NCBI GenBank assembly: GCA_041671545.1
Contig: JBAZBI010000015.1
Location: 1 to 64,000 of the forward strand
DNA from: UBA1563 sp041671545
GTDB lineage: Bacteria > Bacteroidota > Ignavibacteria > Ignavibacteriales > Ignavibacteriaceae
Direction: 5' to 3'
Length of the DNA: 64,000 bases
Shown here: one piece after another, positions 5,947-14,260 of the stretch
Layout: the number at the start of each line of letters is the position of its first letter
Numbering within the stretch: the first letter of the stretch is position 1
Made by a program: the position numbers and the translations under genes
The notes under the pieces: model-generated
What the model was told of the DNA's origin: nothing
The model's input: only the letters and a program-made list of their open reading frames with translations
Database searches by the model: none

Positions 5947-8112
5947 ATGAAAAGGTTACATGTGCTACTAATGTTTTTATTTCTGTCTCTTTCTCTTTAT
6001 GCACAAAACCCTGAGTGGATAAATTATACTTATGGGCAAGACGTTTCATCTATTGTTATTGAAGGTGATAATGTTTGGATAGGAACATCCGGAGGTTTGG
6101 TTAAACTCAATAAAACGACAGGAGAGAAAACTTTTTTTAACAGGGGTAATTCAGGCTTGCCTGATAACGATGTATTATCAATAGCAATAGATGGTTCAGG
6201 CAATAAGTGGATTGGGACTGGTAGTTATGTTTCAGGTAGTGGTGGCCTTGCCAAATTTAACGGCACAAACTGGACGGTTTATTATAGTCATAATTCGGGT
6301 TTGCCAGGTAACTATGTCGAGTCAATTGTGATAGACGCTTCAGGGAATAAGTGGATTGGGACTTATGGTGATGGGCTTGCCAAATTTGACGGCACAAACT
6401 GGACGGTTTATAAAAGTTCAAATTCGGGTTTGCCTGATAACATTGTCGAGACAATAGCGATAGACGGTTCAGGGAATAAGTGGATCGGTACGCATGGTGG
6501 TGGGCTTGCCAAATTTGACGGCACCAACTGGACGGTATATGATGACTCAAATTCGGGATTGCCTGATGACTGGGTCACGTCAATAGCAATAGACGTTTCA
6601 GGGAATAAATGGATTGGAACTAATTCGGGCGGACTTGCCAAATTTGACGATACAAACTGGACTGTTTATAATTCAAATTCGGGCTTCCCTTTTTATGATG
6701 TCGGTTCGATAGCGATAGATAGTTCAGGGGATAAGTGGATTGGGTCTCGTTATAGTGGGCTTGCCAAATTTGACGGCAATAACTGGACGGTATATGATAA
6801 GTCAAATTCGGGATTGCCTGATAATTGGGTCACATCAATAGCGATAGACGGTTCAGGAAATAAGTGGATTGGGACTTATTATAGTGGACTTGCAAAATTT
6901 GACGGCACTAACTGGACTGTTTATAGTACTTCAAATTCGGGACTACCAGAAAACTCTGTCAATTCAATAGCGATAGACGGTTCAGGGAATAAGTGGTTCG
7001 GGACTTTGAGTGATGGACTTGCCAAGTTTGAAGGTACAAACTGGACGGTTTATAATAGTCATAATTCGGGTTTGCCTGATAACACTATCAACTCAATAGT
7101 GATAGATGGTTCAGGGGATAAGTGGATTGGGACAAATGGTGGACTTGCCAAATATAATGGCACAAACTGGACGGTTTATATGACTTCAAATTCGGGCTTG
7201 CCTTCTAACTATGTAAATTCAATATTGATAGACGGTTCCGGTAATAAGTGGATAGGGACACATAGTGGTCTTGCAAAGTTTGACGGTACAAATTGGATGG
7301 TATATAATGAGTCAAATTCGGGCTTGCCTGATAACACTATCAATTCAATAGTGATAGATGGTTCCGGGAATAAGTGGATTGGGACTTATGATGGCGGACT
7401 TGCCAAATTTGACGGTTCAAATTGGATGGTATATAATGAGTCAAATTCGGACTTGCCTGATAACACTATCAATTCAATAGTGATAGATGGTTCCGGGAAT
7501 AAGTGGATTGGGACTGGCGGTGGTGGTCTTGCCAAATTTGACGGCACAATCTGGACGGTTTATAGTACTTCAAATTCGGGCTTGCCTCATAACTGGCTCT
7601 CTTCAATAGCGATAGATGGTTCAGGGAATAAGTGGATTGGGATTGGTGGTAGTGGATTTGCCAAATTTGACGGTATAAACTGGACGGTTTATTATAAGTC
7701 AAATTCGGGTTTGCCTGATAACAATATCTATTCATTAGCAATAGACGATTCAGATAATAAGTGGATTGGGACTTATAAAGGTGGCTTAGCCGTTTATAAT
7801 GAAGGTGGTGTAGTTTCAATTAAAGAAGATAAAAAAAATATTTTTTCAACGGATTTTTTACTTTTACAAAACTATCCGAATCCTTTTAATCCGACGACCA
7901 CGATAAAATACTCTGTTCCCAAATCAAATTTTGTTACGCTAATAATTTACGACATGCTTGGTAAGGAAATTACTACCTTAGTTAATGAAGAAAAAACTAT
8001 TGGCAATTATGAAATTGATTTTAATGCAAGTAAACTTTCAAGTGGAGTTTACTTTTATAGAATTAAAGCAGGCAGTTTTATAAACACAAAGAAATTAATT
8101 TTGATGAAATAG
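5947..8112 (+). CDS. T9SS-exported Reg_prop beta-propeller protein
   Basis: 721 residues: a signal peptide (MKRLHVLLMFLFLSLSLYAQ), then about fourteen 42-43-residue two-component-regulator propeller blades of the pattern NSGLPDN..SIAIDGSGNKWIGT..GLAKFDGTNWTVY, and a C-terminal type IX sorting domain (NYPNPFNPTTTIKY ... YFYRIKAG ... KKLILMK). It should pass the inner membrane by Sec, the outer membrane by T9SS, and act at the surface. Unlike hybrid sensor kinases with this propeller, no kinase domain follows. The blades are nearly identical at DNA level between 6170 and 7790, so copy number is probably unstable. RBS is AGAGGTGA. A hairpin follows at 8155. Confidence 0.9.
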   Translation: MKRLHVLLMFLFLSLSLYAQNPEWINYTYGQDVSSIVIEGDNVWIGTSGGLVKLNKTTGEKTFFNRGNSGLPDNDVLSIAIDGSGNKWIGTGSYVSGSGGLAKFNGTNWTVYYSHNSGLPGNYVESIVIDASGNKWIGTYGDGLAKFDGTNWTVYKSSNSGLPDNIVETIAIDGSGNKWIGTHGGGLAKFDGTNWTVYDDSNSGLPDDWVTSIAIDVSGNKWIGTNSGGLAKFDDTNWTVYNSNSGFPFYDVGSIAIDSSGDKWIGSRYSGLAKFDGNNWTVYDKSNSGLPDNWVTSIAIDGSGNKWIGTYYSGLAKFDGTNWTVYSTSNSGLPENSVNSIAIDGSGNKWFGTLSDGLAKFEGTNWTVYNSHNSGLPDNTINSIVIDGSGDKWIGTNGGLAKYNGTNWTVYMTSNSGLPSNYVNSILIDGSGNKWIGTHSGLAKFDGTNWMVYNESNSGLPDNTINSIVIDGSGNKWIGTYDGGLAKFDGSNWMVYNESNSDLPDNTINSIVIDGSGNKWIGTGGGGLAKFDGTIWTVYSTSNSGLPHNWLSSIAIDGSGNKWIGIGGSGFAKFDGINWTVYYKSNSGLPDNNIYSLAIDDSDNKWIGTYKGGLAVYNEGGVVSIKEDKKNIFSTDFLLLQNYPNPFNPTTTIKYSVPKSNFVTLIIYDMLGKEITTLVNEEKTIGNYEIDFNASKLSSGVYFYRIKAGSFINTKKLILMK

Positions 8113-8154
8113 TAAATGCATAGTACGGCAAGCCGGAATGTAAGATGTTTGTAT

Positions 8155-8180
8155 TTTGACTTGTCTGCCGACAAGTCAAA
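8155..8180 (+). terminator. Hairpin after the propeller gene
   Basis: TTTGACTTGTC and GACAAGTCAAA form a perfect 11-bp stem with a TGCC loop, followed by ttctttt. It is a plausible intrinsic terminator, although the palindrome cttgtctgccgacaag also resembles the dispersed repeats of this genome. Confidence 0.55.
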
Positions 8181-8329
8181 TTCTTTTGTGTAAAGAGAGC
8201 TACTTTGTTGTTTATTATAGGTATTGGAGAAAAATAAGGTAGGTCGTAGATTGTAGCTGTAGTTATATTTGATATTGAAAATCCAAAGATCAAATGTTTA
8301 TGATTCCTAAAAACAATTTTTGAAATTAA

Positions 8330-8914
8330 ATGAAATATTTTGCTATAGCGCTCATCTCGTTGTTCTTTTATTCCTGCCAAAGCAAATTTCCCGAAAAAGA
8401 ATTTGTAGGGAATAGTTCCAAATCGTTAGTTAACCAGGATAGTGTGAGTGTTGATTTTCCCAAGCGATATAAGGGGAAAATCCTTCTTGTAAGTTTCATT
8501 TTTACAAACTGCCCTGATATTTGTCCTCTTACAACACATAATCTTCAACGTATTCAGCAAAAAGTAAAAGAAGAAAAAATTGATAACGTTTCATTCGCAG
8601 CCATCTCTTTTGATCCCGAACGCGATACTCCATTAGCTTTGAAAAATTTTGCGGAAGTAAGAAATCTCGATCTATCGAATTACAATGTATTTTCAGGTAA
8701 AAGGGAAGATGTAAAATCGTTAATGGAAACATTTCATATTGTTGCGATACCTGGCGACACAACATTTACAGACGATGGTGATCCGGTTTATTTCTTCACC
8801 CATACAGACCGGATCACCTTAGTCGATCATGATCAGAATATCAGAAAAAGTTATAAGGGGAGCGAAATTAATTTAGATGAAATTATCAATGATATTAAAA
8901 ACTTAGGAGACTAA
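8330..8914 (+). CDS. SCO1/SenC-family copper chaperone
   Basis: 194 residues. An N-terminal hydrophobic segment ends in FYSC (Cys16), so it is probably a lipoprotein. The thioredoxin-like fold carries the copper ligands Cys61 and Cys65 (CPDIC) and His158 (FFTHTDR), and FDPERDTP is the other family signature. SCO proteins deliver copper to, or reduce the CuA site of, cytochrome c oxidase. The next gene encodes a PCu(A)C chaperone and starts one base after this stop, so the pair forms a copper-delivery operon for respiration. No oxidase gene lies in the window. Confidence 0.92.
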   Translation: MKYFAIALISLFFYSCQSKFPEKEFVGNSSKSLVNQDSVSVDFPKRYKGKILLVSFIFTNCPDICPLTTHNLQRIQQKVKEEKIDNVSFAAISFDPERDTPLALKNFAEVRNLDLSNYNVFSGKREDVKSLMETFHIVAIPGDTTFTDDGDPVYFFTHTDRITLVDHDQNIRKSYKGSEINLDEIINDIKNLGD

Positions 8915-8915
8915 C

Positions 8916-9326
8916 GTGCTTTATTTTTTGTCTATTCTTCTTTTCTTTTTTCAATCAGAAGCAAAGATAAGTGTTGAAAATCAATGGATACGAAGCGCAG
9001 GAAAGAAAATGAATACAGCTTTTTTTGCAGACGTTAAAAATCTTTCTGACAAAAGCGATACGTTGTATAAAGCTGCTTCACCATTGGCTAAACTCGTACA
9101 AGTTCACGAAACATTTGAAGAAAATGGAATGATGGGAATGCGTGAAGCTGAAAATCTCGAAATCAAATCGGGAGAAACATTAAGATTGAAACCCCGTTCA
9201 TTTCATGTTATGTTGATTGGTCTGAAAAAGGAATTGAAAGAAAATCAAATTGGTGAAGTTACTTTATATTTCAAGCATGCAGGTGCTGTGAAAGTCAAAG
9301 CCAAAATAAAAAATATGATTCTGTAG
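8916..9326 (+). CDS. PCu(A)C periplasmic copper chaperone
   Basis: 136 residues starting at GTG, with AGGAGA 6 bases upstream. A short signal peptide (LYFLSILLFFFQSEA) is followed by a cupredoxin-like domain with the full copper(I) motif: His64-x10-Met75-x21-His97-x-Met99. In other bacteria PCu(A)C passes copper to SCO1 or directly to the CuA subunit of cytochrome oxidase. Its position directly behind the SCO1 gene fits this. It converges with coaD on the opposite strand, with 11 bases between the stop codons. Confidence 0.92.
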   Translation: MLYFLSILLFFFQSEAKISVENQWIRSAGKKMNTAFFADVKNLSDKSDTLYKAASPLAKLVQVHETFEENGMMGMREAENLEIKSGETLRLKPRSFHVMLIGLKKELKENQIGEVTLYFKHAGAVKVKAKIKNMIL

Positions 9327-9337
9327 AGTTAATTTTT

Positions 9338-9823
9338 TTAATGGTTCATCACTTTTTTTTGTAAAGCCTTTTGTACAACATCAGGAACAAACTCGCTAAC
9401 ATCTGCCTTAAATCTCGCTAATCCGCGGATGATGGTTGAGTTCAAATAAGTATATTTTTCGTTCGGCATCAAAAAAACAGTTGTTATGTCGTCTGCAAGT
9501 TTTCTGTTCATCAAAGCCATTTGAAATTCAAATTCAAAATCAGATACGGCGCGCAACCCGCGGATAATAGCTGCTGCATTAACCGAGTGGGCGTGTTCTA
9601 CGATTAATCCGTTGAACGAATCGATTTTAACGGAAGGAAACTCTTTCAAACTTTCTCTTAAAAGAGTTAAGCGTTCTTCCACAGTAAACATCGGATCTTT
9701 AGAAGGGTTTACTGCGACTGTAACGATAACTTCATCAAACAATTCACAAGCACGCTGCACAATATCAACATGCCCGTTGGTAACGGGATCAAAAGTTCCC
9801 GGGTAAACCGCAATTCGCTTCAT
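9338..9823 (-). CDS. coaD: Phosphopantetheine adenylyltransferase
   Basis: 161 residues from the ATG at 9823, which follows CGGAG by 7 bases; an upstream in-frame ATG would add 14 residues not found in the family. GTFDPVTNGH (9-18) is the nucleotidyl-transferase T/HxGH signature, IIRGLRAVSDFEFEFQMA is the conserved central segment, and NSTIIRGL is the family's second phosphate-binding motif. It makes dephospho-CoA from 4'-phosphopantetheine and ATP, the penultimate step of CoA synthesis. It is a housekeeping gene transcribed against its neighbours. Confidence 0.97.
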   Translation of the reverse strand: MKRIAVYPGTFDPVTNGHVDIVQRACELFDEVIVTVAVNPSKDPMFTVEERLTLLRESLKEFPSVKIDSFNGLIVEHAHSVNAAAIIRGLRAVSDFEFEFQMALMNRKLADDITTVFLMPNEKYTYLNSTIIRGLARFKADVSEFVPDVVQKALQKKVMNH

Positions 9824-9865
9824 CAATATTCTCCGATCATTTGGAAAAGTAAGTTCAGAAATCAT

Positions 9866-10463
9866 TTCCTTAAATATAGGAAAGTGAAAATATATTTCCT
9901 TAGTGTTGCTTCAAGAATTAATTGGATGTAATATCACTAAAATAAAGGACCGTGTAAGAGAATAAGATGAGTTGATATTTACCCTAATATCAGTAATTAT
10001 AAACGGTATTTTTAAGAAAATCACTAAAAAAAGATGAATTTGTAATTTATCATTTCAAAAAAAATTCGTAAATTTGGGAAGGAAATTTATAATAGTTATG
10101 AATTATGAAGTGTTTGCCTTAGAAAATTTAGGAAAACGACAGAATATACTTTAACATTTTTAGTTTTTTACAGAATTACCTAAAAAAAAGAGTGTTGTAA
10201 GCTAAATTCAAAAAATTTTGGCGGAAGTTCCGGTACTAATTTTTGAATTTAGAATGAACATCCCTTTCTAAAATGAAAGCGGATACTGTTTGATAACTGA
10301 ATCCATAATTTGTTATCTGTATAGTCAGAATTTTTAATATTATAATGTATTGTGAAATATTTTGAGAGATGAGAATTGATGTATTTACCATCGCAAAATG
10401 CTCACAGTTTAGACAGAAAAGAAATTATCTTTGACAGAGATAGAAAAAACGCAAAGGAAAACA
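9866..10463. other. Intergenic region upstream of pfkA
   Basis: No gene is supported. It holds a promoter-like TTTA-N19-TAAATTTG (10046-10076) and an inverted repeat, AAATTCAAAAA (10204-10214) with TTTTTGAATTT (10240-10250), whose loop contains GGAAGTTCC. An 18-codon frame at 10098 (MNYEVFALENLGKRQNIL) starts soon after the promoter-like site; I cannot tell whether it is real. Confidence 0.4.
10046..10076 (+). promoter_or_regulatory. Bacteroidetes-type promoter candidate
   Basis: TTTA at 10046-10049 and TAAATTTG at 10069-10076 are separated by 19 bases, close to the TTTG-N17/19-TAnnTTTG consensus. It would transcribe toward pfkA with a leader of about 380 bases that includes the inverted repeat at 10204-10250. 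Confidence 0.35.
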
Positions 10464-11558
10464 ATGGCTCCAATTAAAGTAAAAAGAGTAGGAATATTAA
10501 CAGGTGGAGGAGATTGTCCCGGATTAAATGCAGTTATTCGTGGAGTAACAAAATCAGCTATTGATCATGGTATGTCTGTAGTTGGAATTATAGATGGATT
10601 CGAAGGACTCGTTGAAGGGAAATCGAAGGAGATTTATAGATCAGACGTCTCAGGCATTTTAGCTATTGGCGGAACGATCCTTGGTTCATCAAACAAAGGG
10701 GATCCATTTCACTTTCCAGTTGAGAAAAATGGCAAAATTGAAATCATGGATTTGGGGGAAGAAGCTGTAAAAAATTACAAACTGTGGAATTTGGACTGTC
10801 TTATTGGTATCGGTGGAGACGGAACCATGCATATTTTAAATAAACTTTCCGATATGGGTTTGAATTGTGTCGGTGTTCCTAAAACGATTGATAACGATTT
10901 GGATTCAACCGACGTAACCTTTGGACATGATTCTGCTGTTTATGTAGTATCAAAAGCGCTCGATAGATTACATACAACCGCTTCATCTCATCACAGAGTA
11001 ATTGTGGTTGAGGTAATGGGAAGATATGCCGGTTGGATAGCTTTGCACGGCGGTTTAGCTGGCGGTGCTGATATTATTCTTATTCCCGAAATTCCTTTTG
11101 ATTGGGAGAAAGTCTATGAAAAAATTAGACAACGAGAAATGCAAGGAAAGAAATTCAGTTTGGTCTGTGTTTCCGAAGGGGCAAAACCAAAGGACGGTGA
11201 CATCGTTTTGAAAGGTCATGATATTAAACGGACCGATCCAAAACAGCTTGGTGGAATTGCAGAAGTGGTTGCTAAAAGCATTGAGGAAAACACGGGACGT
11301 GAAACCAGAGTTACCGTGCTGGGACATGTACAGCGTGGCGGTACTCCGACTCCATATGATAGAATTCTTTCAACTAAGTTCGGTGCATTTGCTATAGATT
11401 TAGTTGCAAGAGGAAAATTTGGAAGAATGGTTTCGCTTAGAGGAAACGAAATTAAAAACGTTAAAATAAAAGATGCGATTTCTCAGCAGAAATTGGTTCA
11501 GCCGAAGACACAAGCTCTTTTAGCCGCCCGCGCAGTTGGAATTTCTTTTGGAGATTAA
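10464..11558 (+). CDS. pfkA: 6-phosphofructokinase
   Basis: 364 residues starting at the ATG preceded by AAGGAAAACA; a TTG 33 bases upstream is less likely. GILTGGGDCPGLNAVIR (10-26) is the nucleotide-binding signature, GGDGT (117-121) the phosphate loop, and TIDND (141-145) carries the catalytic base Asp143. Gly120 corresponds to E. coli Gly104, as in ATP-dependent enzymes, but Lys140 stands where E. coli has Gly124, as in pyrophosphate-dependent and mixed 'group III' enzymes. The phosphoryl donor therefore cannot be read from sequence. It phosphorylates fructose 6-phosphate in glycolysis. tRNA-Asp follows. Confidence 0.95.
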   Translation: MAPIKVKRVGILTGGGDCPGLNAVIRGVTKSAIDHGMSVVGIIDGFEGLVEGKSKEIYRSDVSGILAIGGTILGSSNKGDPFHFPVEKNGKIEIMDLGEEAVKNYKLWNLDCLIGIGGDGTMHILNKLSDMGLNCVGVPKTIDNDLDSTDVTFGHDSAVYVVSKALDRLHTTASSHHRVIVVEVMGRYAGWIALHGGLAGGADIILIPEIPFDWEKVYEKIRQREMQGKKFSLVCVSEGAKPKDGDIVLKGHDIKRTDPKQLGGIAEVVAKSIEENTGRETRVTVLGHVQRGGTPTPYDRILSTKFGAFAIDLVARGKFGRMVSLRGNEIKNVKIKDAISQQKLVQPKTQALLAARAVGISFGD

Positions 11559-11629
11559 AGAAATTAATTGATTTTTATTTCTCACACTGGTATATTTGTT
11601 TACTTCATTTGAAAATATTTCAAATAAAC

Positions 11630-11703
11630 GGGGTCATAGCTCAGTTGGTTAGAGCGCCTGCCTGTCACGCAGGAGGTCGCGAGTTCGAGCCTCGTTGACC
11701 CCG
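11630..11703 (+). tRNA. tRNA-Asp (GTC)
   Basis: The 74-base cloverleaf has acceptor arms GGGGTCA/TGACCCC, discriminator G, the D-loop AGTTGG, anticodon GTC at 11664-11666 in the loop CTGTCAC, and the T-arm GCGAGTTCGAGCCTCGT. CCA is not encoded. The last 17 bases (AGCCTCGTTGACCCCGC) are repeated twice downstream. Confidence 0.97.
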
Positions 11704-11709
11704 CTACTT

Positions 11710-11744
11710 AAAACCCTTATAAGGTAATAACTTATAAGGGTTTT
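11710..11744 (+). terminator. Terminator after tRNA-Asp
   Basis: AAAACCCTTATAAG pairs perfectly with CTTATAAGGGTTTT over 14 bp around a GTAATAA loop, followed by gtgtttt. Confidence 0.85.
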
Positions 11745-11781
11745 GTGTTTTAAGAAAGAAACTTATAAGGAAGAATGAGTA

Positions 11782-11827
11782 AAGCAGGAGATCGTCCCGA
11801 TGAATCATGAAGCCTCGTTGACCCCGC
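11782..11827 (+). pseudogene. Remnant of a GIY-YIG gene plus tRNA-Asp 3' end
   Basis: Reading from 11782 gives K-A-G-D-R-P-D-E-S before a stop, matching the C terminus K-A-G-G-R-P-D-E-I-G-K-P-R of the intact GIY-YIG gene at 11875-12159. It is followed by the tRNA-Asp 3' end AGCCTCGTTGACCCCGC (11811-11827). The rest of the gene is missing, so this looks like an internally deleted older copy of the same element. Confidence 0.65.
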
Positions 11828-11865
11828 ACTGATGAAGCCTTATAAGATAAAATCTTGTAAGGCTT
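11811..11865 (+). repeat. tRNA-Asp 3' end plus terminator, second copy
   Basis: The 17-base tRNA 3' end at 11811-11827 is followed by ACTGATG and a terminator hairpin (AAGCCTTATAAGAT / ATCTTGTAAGGCTT, 11835-11865). The whole segment recurs at 12149-12203. Such copies are what integration at a tRNA 3' end leaves behind. Confidence 0.85.
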
Positions 11866-12165
11866 TCTTATTTTATGGAACATTGGTTTGTATACATATT
11901 ATTTTCAAAGAACCTCAACAAATATTATGTTGGGTCAACTTCTGATGTTGAGTGGAGATTAGAGCGACATAATGCCGGGTGGGGAAAGTATAGCAAGACT
12001 GGTATCCCTTGGGAGATTGTTTTACGCGAAGAATGTTCGACAAAAACCGAAGCATTAAAAAGAGAGAGAGAAATTAAAAAGAAGAAGAGCAGAAAATACA
12101 TAGAAGAAATAATTATCAAAGCTGGAGGTCGTCCCGATGAAATCGGGAAGCCTCGTTGACCCCGC
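11828..12165 (+). mobile_element. GIY-YIG mini-element at the tRNA-Asp 3' end
   Basis: The 338-base unit lies between the second and third copies of AGCCTCGTTGACCCCGC. It contains a terminator, the GIY-YIG gene 11875-12159 and, at its right end, a tRNA 3'-end copy that supplies the gene's last codons and stop. The unit to its left (11705-11827) has the same layout with the gene mostly deleted. I infer a small endonuclease-driven element that targets this tRNA; movement is not shown. Confidence 0.6.
11875..12159 (+). CDS. GIY-YIG endonuclease-domain protein (UvrC N-terminal-like)
   Basis: 94 residues. FVYIL at 5-9 and YYVGST at 17-22 form the GIY-YIG motif; Arg28/Arg31 (RLERH) and the Glu in EALKREREIK are the other conserved residues, so the domain looks catalytically complete. 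It belongs to the small single-domain YhbQ/UPF0213-like type. The last residues (AGGRPDEIGKPR) are encoded by DNA that resembles the T-arm and 3' end of tRNA-Asp, and the TGA stop lies in its GTTGACC. It has no obvious ribosome site: the ATG follows directly after a terminator's T-run. Confidence 0.85.
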   Translation: MEHWFVYILFSKNLNKYYVGSTSDVEWRLERHNAGWGKYSKTGIPWEIVLREECSTKTEALKREREIKKKKSRKYIEEIIIKAGGRPDEIGKPR

Positions 12166-12172
12166 ACTGATG

Positions 12173-12203
12173 AAGCCTTATAAGATAAAATCTTGTAAGG
12201 CTT
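12173..12203 (+). terminator. Terminator after the third tRNA-Asp 3'-end copy
   Basis: AAGCCTTATAAGAT pairs with ATCTTGTAAGGCTT (one G-T pair), followed by ttgtgtttt. It is identical in the stem to the hairpin at 11835-11865. Confidence 0.75.
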
Positions 12204-12205
12204 TT

Positions 12206-13124
12206 GTGTTTTAAAAAGAAAGCGAAAAATATTTTGTTCTCAGTCATTGCAAAACCTAACAATAATTATAGGTCGGGGATGAGAACCATGAATTCAAGGC
12301 ATAATCGAAATCGTACAATACTCACAACGATTTTGAATGATTAATTAATCATTAATTAACACGCTTGATTGAACGCAGAAGATGAAAAAAATCACGGACG
12401 AGATAACAATAGGGGAATGAGATGAAGAAAAATTTAGCTTATTAAATTTATGTTAAATATCACATCGCACTCCTAAATTGTTTTCTTAAAAGCGAAAATT
12501 TTCTATCTTTGCATTGTTGATTTTACTGATTATTGGGTACGGTAAGGGAAGATTTGCATTTAAGTAGAAGAGAAATAATTTTTTGCTGTGACTAGTTCAT
12601 TGCTGATTTATATTTTAAATAACTCAAACTACTTAGAAGGAAATAAGTCCCTTAAAGCTTAATTGTAGCAAAATCATTATTATTTTTTAGTAACAGGATT
12701 GAGTAAGATTGTGTTTATGATTGTGAATACTTTTACAATCTGTAAAAAGAGTCGTTGAATGTAATTCTAGCTTTGATGATAAAAGACAGAAAAGAATTTA
12801 ACACAATCGTGTTATGAATCAATTGTTGTGAAGTTGGTATATTCACTCTAATAATTTTAATTTAGATTTGATTAAATTAGGGCACTAAAAAAGAGAAATT
12901 CTGAAAGTCATGTGATTGACGTGGCGAAGCTTTAAGAAAAATGTAATCAGTTTTGAGTGGCCAGTCCGCAGGGGCGGATCAGTTTTCAGTAATCAAATTG
13001 TTTGGCGTTATTTCCCATTCAGTATTGTCTTTTTACTTAAGCTAATACTTGAATATACATCTCCACAAATACACATTTTTTCTGACTTTTTAATTGCCGA
13101 CAATAGTGAAATTTACTATAAGCA
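12206..13124. other. Long intergenic region before the toxin-antitoxin island
   Basis: I see no supported gene in about 920 bases. TTTT-N19-TATCTTTG at 12481-12511 resembles a Bacteroidetes promoter. Positions 12910-13030 are a diverged copy of 23480-23598, which lies before another toxin gene. Confidence 0.45.
12910..13030 (+). repeat. 120-bp leader repeat, copy 1
   Basis: The segment shares GACGTGGCGAAGCT, GTAATCAGTT, GGATCAGTTTTCAGTAATCA and GTTTG-CGTT with 23480-23598 in the same order. Each copy ends about 95-110 bases before a nucleotidyltransferase or PIN gene. Confidence 0.75.
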
Positions 13125-13610
13125 TTGGAAACAAACGATTTATTTAACAGGTTTTTAGAAGTCATTGACGCCCTCGAAAGAGAAGAGGTCGATTACATTC
13201 TTATCGGCGGTTTTGCAGTTGTTCTTTACGGGATGCCGAGATTCACTCAGGATTTAGACTTGTTTGTTAAGTCCAAAGAAGAAAATATTGTTAAACTTCA
13301 GAGTGCTCTTTTTTCGGTATTTCAAGATGAAAGTGTTTTTGAAATAACAAATTCGGAATTACAGAATTACCCGGTGATCCGCTACGGTTCCGATGAGGGT
13401 TTTTTTATTGATGTTTTGTCAAAAATTGGTGAGGCTTTTTCTTATGACGATTTATCGTTTAACGAAATGAAGATTGAAGGACATACAGTAAGAATAGCAA
13501 CTGTAGATACTTTGTACCGGTTAAAAGAAAAAACGCTTCGTGCGATTGATCAAAATGATTTAATTTTTTTGAAGATGTTAAAAAAGAGAAACGATGGTAA
13601 AGAAGTTTAA
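13125..13610 (+). CDS. Nucleotidyltransferase-fold protein (toxin-antitoxin type)
   Basis: 161 residues starting at TTG. ILIGGFAVVLYG (26-37) followed by TQDLDLFV with Asp43 and Asp45 is the GG...DxD signature of the AbiEii/MNT nucleotidyltransferase superfamily, and KEKTLRAID near the end is a typical helical tail. Such proteins AMPylate or add nucleotides to partners or tRNA. The gene overlaps the next small gene by 17 bases, so both are co-translated as a module. No ribosome site is obvious before the TTG, and no ATG fits better. Confidence 0.75.
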   Translation: METNDLFNRFLEVIDALEREEVDYILIGGFAVVLYGMPRFTQDLDLFVKSKEENIVKLQSALFSVFQDESVFEITNSELQNYPVIRYGSDEGFFIDVLSKIGEAFSYDDLSFNEMKIEGHTVRIATVDTLYRLKEKTLRAIDQNDLIFLKMLKKRNDGKEV

Positions 13611-13803
13611 AAGTTTTGAAGATGCCGATAGAGATTTGTGGAATTTTTCACCGGACTCATATTATTATAAGAGAATTGCCGGATTTTACCGACTAGCTTC
13701 TAAGCTTTCCCATTGCTCCAATGTTTCGGGAGTTTATAAATATAAAAGTCTCAAAGAGGCAAACGAGAATAGGTTAAGACAAAGTTTAGATATCAGTAAA
13801 TAG
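13594..13803 (+). CDS. Small partner of the nucleotidyltransferase
   Basis: 69 residues: MVKKFKSFEDADRDLWNFSPDSYYYKRIAGFYRLASKL and a basic C terminus (ENRLRQSLDISK). The 'sFeDAdrdlw' opening is seen in small proteins encoded next to nucleotidyltransferases; I do not know a named family with an assigned function. The 17-base overlap suggests a bicistronic pair with the gene at 13125. The partner could be antitoxin or target; this is inference. Confidence 0.6.
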   Translation: MVKKFKSFEDADRDLWNFSPDSYYYKRIAGFYRLASKLSHCSNVSGVYKYKSLKEANENRLRQSLDISK

Positions 13804-14260
13804 TTAGTAAAAATATTCTATGCAAAAAGGCAAGAATATTTGTGCAATAAAAAAACAATGATTGAATGGGTGCATGAAGATGAATGGATGAATGTTTTTC
13901 ATTCAGTCATACAGCAATTCAATCATGCAAATGATGATAACTAAGTTATTCGTTCAGGCTTTGCCAGTTTAGGCAATAGGCAGACTCCGCCGTGGTTGTC
14001 GGTTGTGTGGGATATGAAATTATAACTCAGCATAATCAAGTGAATATTTTTTGAGATTAGTTGCTTACAAAGGTGATGAATTGCAAGTTCAAAGTGGAAA
14101 GTATAAAGTTAAAAGGGAATTGGAACTGCAAAACAAAAATGATCTACCGCAGAAGAAAGACGTTCCTCAATAAAAACAAAGTTTTACAGATCAATATTAA
14201 AAAATACCCTGATCAACAAATCTCTACAAGAAGTTATCCTACCGAAATTTAAATCTAACA
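13804..14260. other. Intergenic region with short word repeats
   Basis: No gene supported. The words gaatggatgaatg/cattcagtcat around 13865-13925 and aagttcaaagtggaaagtataaagtt around 14085-14112 are short imperfect repeats of the kind seen between many genes here. Confidence 0.45.

Noticed and set aside
6257..7819. Minus-strand open frames of 61-116 codons across the propeller gene
   Set aside because: They mirror the internal repeats of the propeller gene and have no independent start signals.
11811..12165. Additional tRNA genes
   Set aside because: Only the last 17 bases of tRNA-Asp are present; no cloverleaf can form at the second and third copies.
12916..13158. 80-codon frame before the first nucleotidyltransferase
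   Set aside because: It covers the non-coding leader repeat and overlaps the start of the better gene at 13125.
14061..14252. 63-codon frame before the MNT gene
   Set aside because: It translates an aaagt-type word array and shows only basic low-complexity residues.
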